A stretch of 64,000 nt of DNA from Parietaria judaica (Eukaryota > Streptophyta > Magnoliopsida > Rosales > Urticaceae), in NCBI GenBank assembly GCA_954871525.1, contig OX940866.1:11927001-11991000 (forward strand). Reading direction: 5' to 3'. The first letter of the stretch is position 1. Every line of letters begins with the position of its first letter. Shown here in pieces: positions 11,691 to 23,896 of this stretch. The position numbers and the translations under genes are program-made. Below the pieces are notes generated by a model that searched no databases, was not told the DNA's origin, and saw only the letters and a program-made list of their open reading frames with translations.

Positions 11691-12720
11691 TGGTGCGTTT
11701 CCACGCCGGAATAGAGCGAGACGACGCGTCGTTTGAGTAGTGAAACTGTTGGCAATGTGTCGTTTTTTTAGTGTTATTCGTGGCACAAATACCTACAGTG
11801 TTTGAAAAATTAACGTTAAATACTCATTCTTTATTTTAGCCGGACAAAATACTAATTACTTTTCTCTCACGCTATGCACATGTACCTTTTTCGGGGTTGT
11901 TTGGTACCAGTTTGTAACGTGGGAGAAAAGAATTAGTATTTCGTTCGGCTAAAATAAAGAATGTCTATTTGATGCTGGTTTTTAAATACTTTTTGTGTTT
12001 ATGCCACTAATATTCCTTTTATGTTTATTTCCGTTTTAATTAGTTAGACTTAAGGAATGATGACAAATTAGTTCAATGTAAGAGCAAAGATTTATAGAGG
12101 CTGATAGAAAAACAGAGTGAAATAGAGGTGGCATTAGTTTAAGTTTTTATTTATAAATTTTCATTTTATGTTTATATATTTTCTTTTCTTTTTTTTTAAT
12201 AATTAATTTTACAAATATATTTTGACTTTTAAAAAAATATGTTTAATTGTGAGAAATGAATATAGAAAGGAAAACACTGTAATAACTTAATAAAATAAAA
12301 GAGAAATTAAAAAAATATAGATGGCGGGTCCAATTTTAAAGAAAAAAAAAATGAGTTCAAAAAATCTATTTCGTTTTTTTCTTTTTAATGTAAAAACCAA
12401 AACTGACAAAGATGGTAATGATTATGATAATAATTTATTAAAATGATTAAATATAATGAACCCCAAACAATTAAATAATCGATTGGTGTTATGTAATCGA
12501 TGAGAATTGTGCTAATTATTTTCTTTGGTGTATGATGGTCAAAGCATTTTCAGATGCTTGAAGATGATGAAGCATGTTTACATTATTTATTTCGGTTCCA
12601 AAGTAGATCATATTCGTCTGTAGTTGTCGTTGTCTATTCAATATGTAAATGCTTGTTAATATATATATATTAATATATATATATGCTAATATATATATAT
12701 ATATAAAGATTTGTATGTTA

Positions 12721-12758
<38 letters not shown>

Positions 12759-13128
12759 ATTTGTATGTTAATTCATCAAACGACATAAAATTATCCAAAG
12801 ACGACATAAAATAATTTAAGCGAAATAATCACTTGGAATTTATAAAAAAAAATGACGTTAAACTTTGATAGACTACAAGAAACATGGAATTGGAATATAT
12901 ATGTATATACTATATATATATATATTATATATGAACCTAAACGATCGTTGCGACCTGAATTCCTAGTTCGTTTTATAAATCCGAGACCGATTTGGTCAAT
13001 CTGTTGAAAAATTAAAAATAATCGAACAAATACCTGGAAAATGACTCATCTTGTTCGAACTTGAGTTTTCACTGGTGGTCAGAGTTCAACACGTTACACA
13101 CCTGTTCGATGAAATTCTTATGTACTAA
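11691..13128. other. Intergenic, AT-rich
   Basis: Apart from the foldback element at 11782-12005 this stretch has only AT-rich sequence and (TA)n microsatellites at about 12658-12760, where the motif 'aaagatttgtatgttaatt' occurs twice. No gene was seen. Confidence 0.55.
11782..12005. mobile_element. Foldback MITE with GGCAYAAAYACC ends
   Basis: The left arm 'attctttattttagccg' (about 11824-11840) and the sequence after it are mirrored by 'cggctaaaataaagaat' (about 11946-11962). The inverted similarity reaches outward to GGCACAAATACC on the left and to a 'gtgtttatgcc' end on the right. The arms are about 90 bases and the whole unit about 224. Similar ends (GGCATAAATACC) bound another insertion in the pectinesterase second intron, so this looks like a small family. 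Confidence 0.65.
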
Positions 13129-13533
13129 TAGTCCCAAAAATGTGAGCAAATTTGGTACCCGACCGGACCAAAATATTTTTGCCGCCCAAAACCCGGTACC
13201 GGATTTATCCGGTTCCGGAAAAGGTCGGACCCGGATAAATCCGGTTCCGGGTTTTTAAAAATATTTTTTTATTTATTTAATTCGTTTATTTAATGTGTAG
13301 TCCTTTAATCTGGGCCGTCGGATCGCGAGATCGACGGCCCAGATTATAGCTTTTAATTTTTTTAATTTTTAATTTTTAAAAAGGCCGGAACCGGACCTAT
13401 CCGGGTCCGACTTTTTCCGGACCCGGATAGTTCCGGTTCCGACTTTTTCCGGACCCGGATAGTTCCGGGTCCGACTTTAAAAAAAAAAAAAAGTGGATCC
13501 GGATTTTAATCCGGATCCACATTTTTGGGACTA
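13129..13533. mobile_element. hAT-type MITE, 405 bp, with CCGGA subterminal repeats
   Basis: The ends are TAGTCCCAAAAATGTG and its inverted copy CACATTTTTGGGACTA. They are flanked by a perfect 8-bp target duplication TGTACTAA (13121-13128 and 13534-13541), the hAT signature together with the TAG start. Inside, dense subterminal repeats of a CCGGA/TCCGG core (for example 'ttccggacccggatagttcc') occupy both flanks, around a smaller palindrome 'gggccgtcggatcg'/'cgagatcgacggccc' at about 13312-13340. There is no coding capacity, so it must have been moved by a transposase in trans. Confidence 0.85.
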
Positions 13534-13873
13534 TGTACTAAATGAAAATAAAATAAAAAGCAAAGAGTCATAAACTTTGTTATGCCTATCTATAAACTTT
13601 ATATGAATATTCATAAATGATAAAGTAAAATAACCGAATAATGAAAGAAAATGAATATAACTAATCTAAGAAAATAAGGGGAGAAAATAACAAAATAAAA
13701 TAACAAATACATTAATCTGAGGCCCTAAAAACAAGTCAAATATAGCGAAGAGTTAACAATCCTAATTAATTAGTTCTAAAATTAATCACGCCCGTTTGTG
13801 GATAATCACGTATCGATCACACAACAACCTAGCTAATACACAAACAAAACCTTTTTTTAGTCACCTTGCCACG

Positions 13874-13882
13874 CCTATATAT
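13874..13882 (+). promoter_or_regulatory. Candidate TATA box of the pectinesterase gene
   Basis: 'tatatatta' lies about 40 bases upstream of the pectinesterase ATG, which would leave a very short 5' leader. The surroundings are AT-rich, so this is only a positional guess. Confidence 0.35.
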
Positions 13883-13920
13883 TAATTACACGACTCTTAA
13901 TAAACCAATTACGACCAAAC

Positions 13921-16716
13921 ATGGGCGCTGGGAAAGTGACGGTGATCGGAATCTCCATCGTCCTTGTGGTGGGGGTGGTCATCGCCCTCATTGCCGGAGT
14001 CACCCACAAGAGCAGTGGCAATGGCTCAGGCGGAAGCGACGTCCTCGCCACCACATCCAAGGCGGTGGCGGCCATCTGCCGGCCCACGGACTACCAGGAG
14101 GCGTGCGTGAAATCGCTTGGTTCGCTCGCTAACAATGCCACCGCCTCGCCAAAGGACCTCATCCAAGCTGCCATCCACTCTACCATCGAGAAGGTATATA
14201 TATAGGGCCGTGCCTGAAGGGAAGCGGTGTAGGCGCGATAAAAGATAATTCCGAAAAATTCAATTTAAATTTTTTGAAATTACTTTAAACTAAACTTGAC
14301 CAATATTTTTTTCTTTGAAAACGCTAAACGAGTCATATTTGAATGGGTAGTGAGTATAATATTATATAAATGTCTTGAATACTTTTGCTTCAAAATTTAA
14401 TTTTACGATTTTGGACTTTTGGTAAGGGCCTCAAAATTACTTCTCGCTCGAGTCTCTAATTATATATATATAACACAAGATATATATATATATATATATA
14501 TATATCTATATATATATATATATATCTTGTGTTTATAAAAATTCACTTGATTTTAAAATGTTACCTCCTCATGCATGCAGAGAATTAATCACGTTAATTG
14601 GGAAACTATTTTACGAGATAATTATAACCGTCTAAAATAAACTTAATATTGTTACAAATTACATTACATGCATGCGCGGTTAAACTCCAAGGTAACATAC
14701 TTGTCGATCGGATGATCAGGTGAAGTTGGCATTGCAAAAGTCGTCGGAGCTCACCGGTAACGCGACAGAGCCCTACAACAAGATGTCCATGGAGGACTGC
14801 AAGGACCTGATGCAGTTCGCTGTCGCCGAGCTTCAGTCGTCGTTCTCGATGGTCGGGGACAGCGACCTCCACACGATGGACCAGCGCGAAGCGGAGCTGA
14901 TGAACTGGCTCAGCGCAGTCATCTCATACCAAGTTACGTGCATGGACGGCATCGAGGACCCTAAGCTCAAGAAGCAGATGTCCGACAGCATGGTCGACGC
15001 CACCGAGCTAACCAGCAACGCGCTTGCGATCATCTCCGCCATCTCCAAGATCATGAGCAGCTTCAAGATCCCCAACTTGAACTTCAACGCGTCCGAGGCC
15101 TTCTCGCGCCACCTCCTCGAGGCGTCCGACGAGGACAGCACCTACCCGTCGTGGTTCTCGGCGTCCGACAGGAAGCTGCTGGCCAGCAGGGGCACCGGTA
15201 ATGTGCCGCCCAACGTGGTGGTGGCCAAAGACGGGAGCGGAAATTACAAGACCATCGGGGAGGCGCTGGCGGCGTACCCGAAGAACCTCCGAGGAAGATA
15301 CGTGATATACGTGAAGGCCGGTATATACAGGGAGTACATCACCGTAACCAAGGACCAAGTCAACGTGTTCATGTACGGCGATGGACCACGGAAGACCATC
15401 GTTACCGGTGACAAGAGTTACAAATCCGGTTACTCCACCTTCCAGACTGCCTCGTTTTGTATGTTTCTATCTTTCCTAATATATATATACGCATGCATGC
15501 CATGCATATTTTTTCTTCAATTATACGTATCTTAAAAATTAAAATATATTTTTGAATTGAACGCCAGATATTTCATTTTTATAGGCATAAATACCTTTAA
15601 GTACTTTAAGGCGCTAGTTTTATAGACTTTGGTTTTTGCATCGCGATTTTAAATTTTTAGGAAATGTGCTGCTAATTTTGTTGAATTAAGGGTATTTATG
15701 CCGCAAGTTTTTGAGAGATAGGATATTAGACGTCGGACAAGCCTTACACATGTCAATTATCGTTTGACATGTAACAACGTAAATTGGTACCAACGAAAAT
15801 TTTATTTTAAACTCTAGATATTTTGCCGCTACATTTTAGTTTTGAGAATATGTGTTTGAAGTGAAATTACTTAAGGGTATTTACGTCGCTATTTTCTCTA
15901 GAAAATGAGCAACTTTTTCTTTTTTTCTCACTAAAGCATATCTAATCTAGTAGTTTTCTGTAATTGCAAAAGTTGAAAAAATATTTAATTTTGATAAAAA
16001 AAATTCTGAAATGTGCAGCCGCAATAGGACAAGGGTTCATAGCGAAGTCAATGGGATTCCAGAACACCGCCGGACCAGACGGCCATCAGGCCGTGGCGCT
16101 CCGTGTGCATTCTGACATGTCCGCATTCTACAACTGCCGGATGGACGGCTACCAAGACACGCTTTACGTACAGACCCATCGTCAGTTCTTCCGCAACTGC
16201 GTCATCTCGGGCACCGTTGACTTCATTTTCGGGGATGCCACTGTCGTCATCCAGAACTGCCTCATCATAGTGCGCAAGCCCGGCGAGGGCCAGAAGAACG
16301 CCGTCACAGCACAGGGCCGGACTAACAGGCACGAGCCAAGTGGGATCGTCATCCAGAATTGCCGGATCGTGCCGGAGCAGAAGCTCTTCCCTGAGAGATT
16401 CAAGTACCCCACCTTCCTTGGCCGGCCGTGGAAGGAGTACTCGAGGACGATCATCATGGAGTCCACCATCGGTGACCTCGTCCAGCCCACTGGCTGGATG
16501 GAGTGGCAAGGAACGTTCGCACTAAACACGCTGGAGTACCGGGAGTACGCTAACCGCGGCCCCGGCGCCGCCACCAACCGCCGCGTCCGGTGGAAGGGCT
16601 TAAAGATCATCACCGACCGTAACGAGGCCCTGCAGTACACCCCGGGCCCCTTCCTTAAGGGAAACCTCTGGTTGAGATACACTGGCGCCCCGTACTTTCT
16701 CGGTTTCAGGCGCTGA
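13921..16716 (+). CDS. Pectinesterase with PMEI pro-region, three exons, 569 aa
   Basis: Type I/group 2 pectin methylesterase, which de-esterifies homogalacturonan in the cell wall. Exons are 13921-14193, 14720-15458 and 16019-16716 (1710 bases, phases join, GT-AG). An N-terminal membrane anchor/signal (about residues 7-27, VIGISIVLVVGVVIALIAGV) precedes a PMEI-like inhibitor domain (about 50-210). A processing motif RKLL follows at about 241, then the catalytic beta-helix. Active-site blocks are present: HQAVALRV, DGYQDTLYVQ (about 380), GTVDFIFGDA (about 402) and FLGRPWKEYSRT (about 469-480), covering the Gln, two Asp, Arg and Trp of carrot PME. The inhibitor domain is expected to keep the enzyme silent until cleavage in the Golgi. 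The leader resembles pollen-type PMEs, but tissue use is not shown here. No lesions are seen. Intron 1 holds a TA palindrome and intron 2 a MITE. Confidence 0.95.
14468..14534. repeat. (TA)n palindrome in pectinesterase intron 1
   Basis: 'aacacaagatatatat' and 'atatatcttgtgtt' face each other across about 40 bases of TA repeat, so the whole segment can fold back on itself. Confidence 0.8.
15583..15889. mobile_element. Foldback MITE in pectinesterase intron 2
   Basis: The left end 'ggcataaatacctttaagta' is matched in inverted orientation by 'tacttaagggtatttacgtc' at the right end. Another 'gggtatttatgcc' copy lies at about 15690-15702. The end motif GGCATAAATACC is shared with the foldback element at 11782-12005. 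It occupies most of the 560-base intron and leaves both splice sites clear. Confidence 0.5.
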
Positions 16717-16970
16717 TCGTCGTTGTGGTTTATTATATGGCAGAGACTACAGCAGCTTCCTTAATCTTTTTCTCAGCGCACGCGGATTAATCAAACATGA
16801 ATTCAATAATGTATTATTTCTTATAAAGCTTATGTTGTGTCTTAATTCTGTCGCAGGTTTTCTTTCACGTTAACAGTGTAATATTTGTTTGTTTTAGACT
16901 TGATATATTTCTTACGTCGCTTTTTGAACCTAATATGCAATATATGTTTTACTTCTATTCTATTGAGAAA

Positions 16971-17401
16971 TGTTGGTTATATTATAGCTGTCATTTGACA
17001 CGTGGACCGATTAGAGTTTAGAGAGTGTTAGGATGTTAATGGCAATCTTGTAAATTCTCTGGTTCGTTTTGAGAATCAGTTTTTTCTCTTTGTTTTGTTT
17101 TTTAATCGCTGCAACAAACTCTGTAACTCGAACACCAGAAAGTTCTAGAACGTGAGAAGAAAAATGATCAGGAGAGAGAAGATTCATGTGAGATAGAGAG
17201 AGAACTAAAGTGTGTGAGAGTGAAAGCTCGATCGTGTTGATCGGAGCTTGAAGATCGGCGAACACTTTGTAATATCGTCTCCTTTGAATTCCTTTGAATG
17301 AATGCAAAAAGCTCCGGAGTTTTCTGTGGGTTTCGTTCGGCGTTGATTGGTTGTAGGGTTTGATCAAGATCGGATTTGTTTGAAGCCACAATTTCGCAAC
17401 A
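16971..17401 (+). repeat. 5' LTR of the truncated copia element
   Basis: 431 bases, starting TGTTGG and ending CGCAACA immediately before the primer-binding region. There is no matching 3' LTR in the window. Confidence 0.75.
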
Positions 17402-17427
17402 AGTGGTTCCGTTGCCGGGACTCGGAG

Positions 17428-20400
17428 ATGGCAGGAACCAAATTCGATTTGGAGAAATTCATTGGAAAAAACGATTTCGGTCTTTGGAGCTAGGTTAAAG
17501 ATGAGAGCGATCATGGTGCAGCAAGGTCTCGAACAAGCCTTGTTCAACGAGACGAAGTTGCCGGCATCGATGGGAGAAGGCGAGAAGAAGGAGCTCCTGA
17601 ATAAAGCCCACAGCGTGTGATCTTGAGTCTCAGTGATCGAGTGCTTCGAGAAGTTTCCAAGGAACAGACTGCGGCAGGAATCTGGACGAAGCTCGAATCG
17701 TTGTATATAACGAAATCATTGGCCAATCGACTCCATTTGAATAAGAAGTTGTTCACCTTCAAGTTACAATCTTCAAGATCCATTGAAGACCACATAGATG
17801 ACTTCAACATGATCATTATAGATCTAGAAAATATCGGCACCAAGGTAGAAGATGAAGATCAAGCACTTCTCCTTTTGCGATCTCTTCCCCCTTCGTACGA
17901 AACTCTCCACGACACGCTGGTTTACGGAAGAGATGCTCTTACGTTCGAGGAGGTCCAAACAACCCTAATCTCCAAAGAACTGAAGAGGAAGCAAGAGGGA
18001 AGGGACGAAGGTTGAGAAGGCCTTTCATTGCAGAGCAGACCGGAAGCTTTGATGATGAGGGGCAGATCCGACAAAAGAGATTGGAAATCGAGGCAAGAAC
18101 GGCTAAGATCGAAGTCAAGAAACGCTTTGAAGTGATGTCACAAGGAAGGCCACTTCAAACGGGACTGCCCCGAACGCACGCCATTTAAATTCAAGAAAAA
18201 GGAAAGACGCGAAGACGATGGAGATGCCTCGGTTGCTTACTACGACAGTGATAATGCAGAGGTATTGACTGTTGACGTGGTTTCGCACACCAACAGTCAC
18301 GTGAGTGATGACCGGGATTTCGATTTGAAGATGCTAAGAGTTTTGTGGATCCTGACCTCCGCGTCGTCGATACTTTCGACTATAACAAAAAGATTAAAAA
18401 TAAGACAAAACACAAAAGGTTTTTTAGAGAGGTTCGTCCCAATGCGGTAGTTGACTACGTCCTCTGTAAGTTTATAGCTTAGAAAGAGGGATCAACCAGA
18501 ACCATAAGCCAATTCCGAGTTGATCGAAAATGAAAGAAAAACACTCTGAAATTACAAATCTCAAGACTCTTTTCTCTCGAAGTAAATGCTTGCATGCGTG
18601 TGATAAGGTTGTTTTCTTGCTTTTATAGGCTTTTGACTTCTGCTCGTTGGAAGTGTACGTTGGTGATGGCTTCGAGTTCGGAGCTTGACTTGCTGTCGAG
18701 CTGACACGTGGGCCACGTTCTAAGAGAATTGCGTAGTAGTGGACTTTGACTTGACGTCATGGGGATTTGAATTTAGGTCGTGGCGATCTTCCTGGTCGGG
18801 CTCTGGAGGTTTGAACCGAGGTTGTTTACTTGGTCTGCTCGTGCTCGGGTACTTTATCTACTTCTGCTCGAATCCCTTTATGGGAATCTCTGCCCGGGAC
18901 GAACTTCGAGCTATTCAGGTCGTTGACCTTGATGGTACTTTGTTTTTAGCCAAGTGTTGGTTCTTGTCTATGTTGGTGTAGTTATTGAGCTCTGCTAGGG
19001 ATTTTACCCTTCGGAAGCTCTCAGCCCACATCTCTATTGAGCAATCTCTGCTCGAAATGGGCTTCTGTCCTTTGGGCCTTTTGACTCTGTTCGGGCCCGA
19101 ACACGATTGAGTGTTTATTGGGCCTCTTGGTTATGTATATCACAAGCCCAAATGTATGAATATTCAATTATATTCATAACTTTGGTCTTAATTTACATGA
19201 ACCGTAAATTTAATTAATGACCTCATTATTCTGATTAAGGGACGAATTTGCACATCAACATTGATCGTTTTTTATTTTAATCCAAAAGATAAATTGGTCA
19301 TGGATTCGGGTTGTACTTATCATATGTGCCCCGAGAGAAATTGGTTCCGAGATTACAAGGCGAGAGATGGTGGTGTTGTATCCATGGGAAATGATTTAGC
19401 GAGCCGAGTTGTTGGCATTGGAACCGTGCACTTGAAAGTGCACGATGGCACAACAAAAATTCTTACCGAGGTTAGGCATGTCCCTAGTCTTCGAATGAGT
19501 TTGCTCTCGTTTGGGACACTTGAAGAAAACGGTCATCCTCACAAAGCTGAGAACGGGATCATGAAAGTCTTCACGAGATCAATGGTGATCGTGAAGGACA
19601 AAAGGGTCAATAGAATCTACTTGCCCGATGGAGATGCTCTGACAGGGGATGCTGCAGCAGTAAACAGTCCTCAGACCAGAAGTCTCTTATGGCATGCTCG
19701 CCTAGGACACACGTGAGTGAAAGAGGATTGATTAAGCTGGGAAAAAGAGGAATTCTGGGCGGCGACAAGATCACGGAGCTTGATTTCTGCGAGCATTGTG
19801 TTTATGGCAAACAACACAAGGTGAGATTCGCAATGGGGAAGCACACAACAAAGAGCATTCTTGACTACGTGCACTCGGACCTTTGGGGAGCTTCAAGAGT
19901 GCAATCACACGTGGATTTATCTCATTAAAACGAAAGATGCAGCGTTTGATCGCTTTAAAAAGTGGAAGACCTTGGTCGAAAATCAGTGCAGCAAGAAGAT
20001 TAGAAATCTTAAGAATGATAACGGATGAGAATACTTGTCAAACGAGTTTACTAGCTTTTGTGAAATAGAAGGGATCACGAGGCATAGAACCGTTAGAAGA
20101 AATCATCAACAAAATGGCCTTGCAGAGCATATGAATAGAACCCTTCTTGAGAGGGTTAGGTGTTTGTTGTCAAATGCTCATCTTCCAAACACTTTCTGGG
20201 GAGAAGCCGTACACACAACGGCTTACTTGGTTAATCGATCTCCGTCTATGGCAATTGAGCTAAAAACTCCACAAGAGATTTGGTCCAGGCGTGTTGCGGA
20301 TTATAGCAAGCTAAAGGTGTTCGGGTGCATTGCGTACTATCACGTGAATGAGGGAAAGTTGTCCCCGAGGGCAAAGAAAGGGCTGTTTATGGGCTATCCC

Positions 20401-20990
20401 TATGGCGTGAAAGGGTACCAGATATGGTGCTTGGAATCGAAGAAGTGCATCATTTCTAGAGATGTCACTTTTGATGAGAAGAACTTCTTGAAGAAGCAAT
20501 CGGAAGATGCAACCGGGCAATTGAGAGACAGTCATGCAATTGAGGTGGAGCTTGGAGGAGAATCGTCTAGCTCAAGGCAAGAAATTGTTGAGGAAATTGT
20601 CATGGGAGAAGGATCTGCAGATACAGCAGGTGCTACAGCAGACGCTACAACAACTCCTGTAGAAGAATCTGACACAGAGTATGATCTGCAGAATTACAAT
20701 TTGGTTGGAGACAGAGCTAAAAGGGAATGAAAAGCTCCCAATAGGTATGCAGACCTTGTGGCCCATGCTCTAAATGTGGGTAAATAAATGAGTTGTGATG
20801 AGCCAAAAACCTTCAAAGATGCTATGAAGGGCAAAATGGGAAAAGAGTGGAAAAACGCCATGGAAGAAGAAATGGACTCGCTGCATAGAAACCGTACATG
20901 GTCATTGGTTCCTAGACCAGTAAATGCTAAAGTGGTTGGGTGTAGATGGCTATTCAAAAGAAAACCTGGAATTGAAGGGGTAGAATTGAC
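17428..20990 (+). pseudogene. copia gag-pol remnant, broken and split by an LTR
   Basis: Gag starts at 17428 (MAGTKFDLEKFIG) and meets a stop near 17494. The UBN2-type gag core is readable at 17617-18015 ([20 protein letters not shown]). The protease motif MDSGCTYHMCP at about 19300 follows the nested LTR. GAG-pre-integrase (SLLWHARLGH) and integrase pieces (HQQNGLAEHMNRTLLERVRC, 20035-20730) follow, and then the beginning of the reverse transcriptase (WKNAMEEEMDSL, 20788-20980). At least four stops or frame changes separate the pieces. The RT core is absent. Confidence 0.85.
18270..19260 (-). mobile_element. Solo LTR, family 1 (TGTTGACGTGG...CATCAACA), 991 bp
   Basis: The ends are TGTTGA and TCAACA, and the flanks are TTGAC (18265-18269) and TTGAT (19261-19265), a 5-bp target duplication with one change. 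The block 'gaggttcgtcc' plus 'cggtagttgactacg' is shared with the LTR at 54862-55713. On the minus strand a TATA-like box (CCTATAAAAG) is visible, so the LTR points that way. It lies inside the decayed copia element; the copia reading frame can be followed on both sides of it. Confidence 0.82.
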
Positions 20991-21636
20991 AATATATATA
21001 ATTTCTCGATATGTATTAAATGTATCATAATTAGACAATGTTGATACCCTAGTGTGATATTTGAACTCAATTTTAACTTTGTCCACTAAAGAGATTAATA
21101 TTCAATTCTCATCATTTATTTATATATATATATATATATTTATTTATTTATTTATGACCTCTCTATATTAATACTCATCTCTTAATATAAAAATTCTTTA
21201 ATTATATATTACGTAATAATTTCTGCAACTTCATCACAAAATATTTTATCTATTTATGATAACTAATTATAAAAAATACTTTTGGTATCATATCGTATTC
21301 TAAAAATTCTGGCTTAAATTTTTTCTACCCCCTCTTATAGAAATTCTAGCTCCGCCCGGGATTTAGTGACTTTTTTTTTTCTTGTCGACATCCATCATAT
21401 CTAACATTTTTGTAATCTTTTAATTTGTATAAAACTTCATTCCGAAGGTACGAAATTGCGTCGATTTATAGACGAGCGGATTTGGATTCCCCTCCAAGTC
21501 CCTTTTAATTTGTAGAAAACTTCATTCCGAAGGTACATGTTTGTATGCACTTTAAAAGGCTATCCGCTTCAACTATTGGTCATTGATATATCATATATCT
21601 TGTTATTTTACATTCTAATTATTTTTTCAAAACAGG
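20991..21636. other. AT-rich spacer before the GCN2-like exons
   Basis: Contains a TA repeat and 'tttatttatttatttatg' near 21118-21155, and a direct repeat of 'tttaatttgtataaaacttcattccgaaggta' (about 21420 and 21508, second copy slightly changed). It may be what remains of the intron preceding the first GCN2-like exon. No kinase sequence is seen. Confidence 0.5.
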
Positions 21637-23466
21637 GTGAATTTGATATTATTAGGGGAGAATATGTACTCACAGAAGCAAAGGTTGTGAAGGTATTCTT
21701 CTCTTCTCTTGGCTGATTTTGATATTAGTTCCTCAATTTTCTGCTGATGTGATTCTGACTTAAGTACTATAGTTATTCTTTTGTAGGTGATTATGGAAAT
21801 TTTAATCCAATTTTTCCCGCATCATTGCTGCGATATTCGCATAAATCATCGCAACCTAAGCAGCGCAATGTGGTCTTGGACAGTAGTCAACAGAGAGGAT
21901 AGAGAGGAAGTAGAAAAAGTAATTAAATTTTCTTGAATCAATATAGTAATAACATAAAATATTCCTCCGAAGATTTTTCTGTATTAAATATGTATTTGAA
22001 CCAATAAATGTTGAGTATGTGCTAATCATTCGTTCCCTTTCCGGAAGCTTCTTTCCGCGATGAGCTCGTTGCGTCCTCAATTTGCCGAATGGAAAAGAAA
22101 ATGGATGTCTATAAGCTGTCAGCTCTCAGAGGCAAAGCTCTAAACTCTTTAATGTAGCGTAGAGAACACATGCATGCTTCTTAAGTAATTTATGAATGAA
22201 TATCAACTATTATATATAGGCAAAACAGAAACTTTTATGTATTGGTTTATTAAAGGTTGTAATAGTTTTAGGCATATAAATGAACTTACTATAAACTCAA
22301 AGTTAACAAACTGATTCTGTTATAAATTTTGTAATTATTCATCTTCGCCGCTTTAGCGTTTCGAGATATTATTAACAAGTTATACCAACAATGTTGTTAC
22401 TTTCTCGGTTGTTTGTTTGTTTTATGTTTTCAGGAACTAAAGTTACCAATACAAGTGATACATAGATTACAGACCATTGGTGTAAGATTCTGCATGCCTG
22501 CAGATCCGAAATTACTGGTATTGAGGCGGGAGTTACCTATAATAATGGAAGAAGCTCTTCCATGAGGTAATATTCATTACTTTTATTTTTAACAATTAAA
22601 ATAGTTAAGTATCTTTGCTATCGAGAAGGCACTTGATGCGCTGTCGGAATTCTCTACCTACTTGGGAGAATGGAAGATCGGGAGCAATGTTTATATCGAC
22701 CCGTTAATGAAATCGACCGATAATTGTCATACTGGTTTACTCTTTCAGTTATTTGAAAGATATTGACACTGCGTCTATAAGCCAAATATTGCACAAGAAC
22801 TGATAGAAGCAAGAAGCCTAATCTAATGCAATTTGAGTCTGACATTTTCTCTTAGGTCTTCCTGACAAACACAAACCATCGCAAGAATCTTACCGAAGGC
22901 GCCTTGCTCGCTAGCGGTGGTCGCTACGATGATATTTTTCAAGCAATGTGGGGACGAAAACATGTAAGTTTTGTGCTCCAATGTGAGGTGATAGATAATT
23001 TTCTTTAAATGTGTTGCGTGGCACAAGAAATATATGTTTGTACACCGTTCTCGCCTGGTGTAGTTTTGTTCGGAATTTGATACCGTAACGAGCAAGATCT
23101 TGTTTATTTTTCTTTATTTTTTAGTTTGATTGGCTCACTCCTTACATCGGCAGAAATGCAGTTTTCTTGTTCTTCTCTTCTGTTTTTAATATAAAATTAA
23201 CTTTAATTTACGAGAACAGAAGTCAAATGCTCCGAGAGGCGGAGCTGTCGGGGCCAACCTTTCATTTGAGACTATAATACAGCATTCTCTCCTTGATAAC
23301 AAACTCTCATCGGAGACTGTAATACAACCTTCTCTCGTTGATCCCAAACTCGTAAAGTAATCTAAGCTCTCTCTCCTTTCTTAATTTTCGCTTCCTCAAA
23401 ATTGCCTTGTATGTTTTACCGTTGTAACACAAGAAAATGTAGAATTGTTGAATTAGATTGTAAAAC

Positions 23467-23847
23467 TTTTAAAATTGATGCACATTTCTACATTATAGAA
23501 TATTCTAGTATGTCCTAGATATATGTGGAAAAATATCAAGAGATAAAGTGTAAAGAAAAATCTAGAAATAGAATACTCTAGAATGCTATCATAAGCATAT
23601 GAGTATAGAAAAATCTAGAAACTAACTAGACTTGAAACTTAGAAGAATTATCTAGAGTGTTGTAATTTAGGATTTACAAGAAAACTCTAGAATGTTGTAC
23701 TCCCTCTATATAAAGAGGTGATGTGGTGTTGTAAATTAGTAAGAATCAATAAACAAAATTCTATCTAAACATTCTCCACTCCATTTCTACATACCCTATC
23801 TACTAAAAACAATCTACCTTAGAGACCACCCAACAAAATAACCATTA
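23467..23847 (+). repeat. 5' LTR of the nested copia element
   Basis: 381 bases with 'ctagaatgttgtactccctctatataaag', which holds a TATA box (CTATATAAAG, about 23706). Its first two bases read TT where the 3' LTR has the canonical TG, a mutated terminus. Confidence 0.88.
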
Positions 23848-23896
23848 GTGGTATTAGAGCTACGTTCGATCACAAACGGGCGTAACAAAAAAATCC

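Larger units (their letters stand above)
16971..20990 (+). mobile_element. Ty1/copia retrotransposon, 3'-truncated
   Basis: The 5' LTR (16971-17401, TGTTGG...CAACA) is followed directly by a primer-binding region 'gtggttccgttgccggga' and a gag-pol frame. The element stops at about 20990 in the first part of the reverse transcriptase, so RNase H and the 3' LTR are missing. The break abuts AT-rich sequence that leads into the GCN2-like fragment. A solo LTR (18270-19260) is nested between the gag zinc-knuckle region and the protease. Confidence 0.85.

Noticed and set aside
12658..12760. Replication origin or matrix attachment signal in the TA repeats
   Set aside because: Only simple (TA)n repeats, common throughout the window; nothing specific supports a function.
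15008..16682. Antisense ORFs of 100-170 codons over the pectinesterase exons
   Set aside because: They are shadows of the PMEI and catalytic exons and have no recognisable domains.
21637..23351. Histidyl-tRNA synthetase gene
   Set aside because: Catalytic synthetase motifs are missing, and block order and the NPCIWN-type ending fit the GCN2 C-terminus instead.
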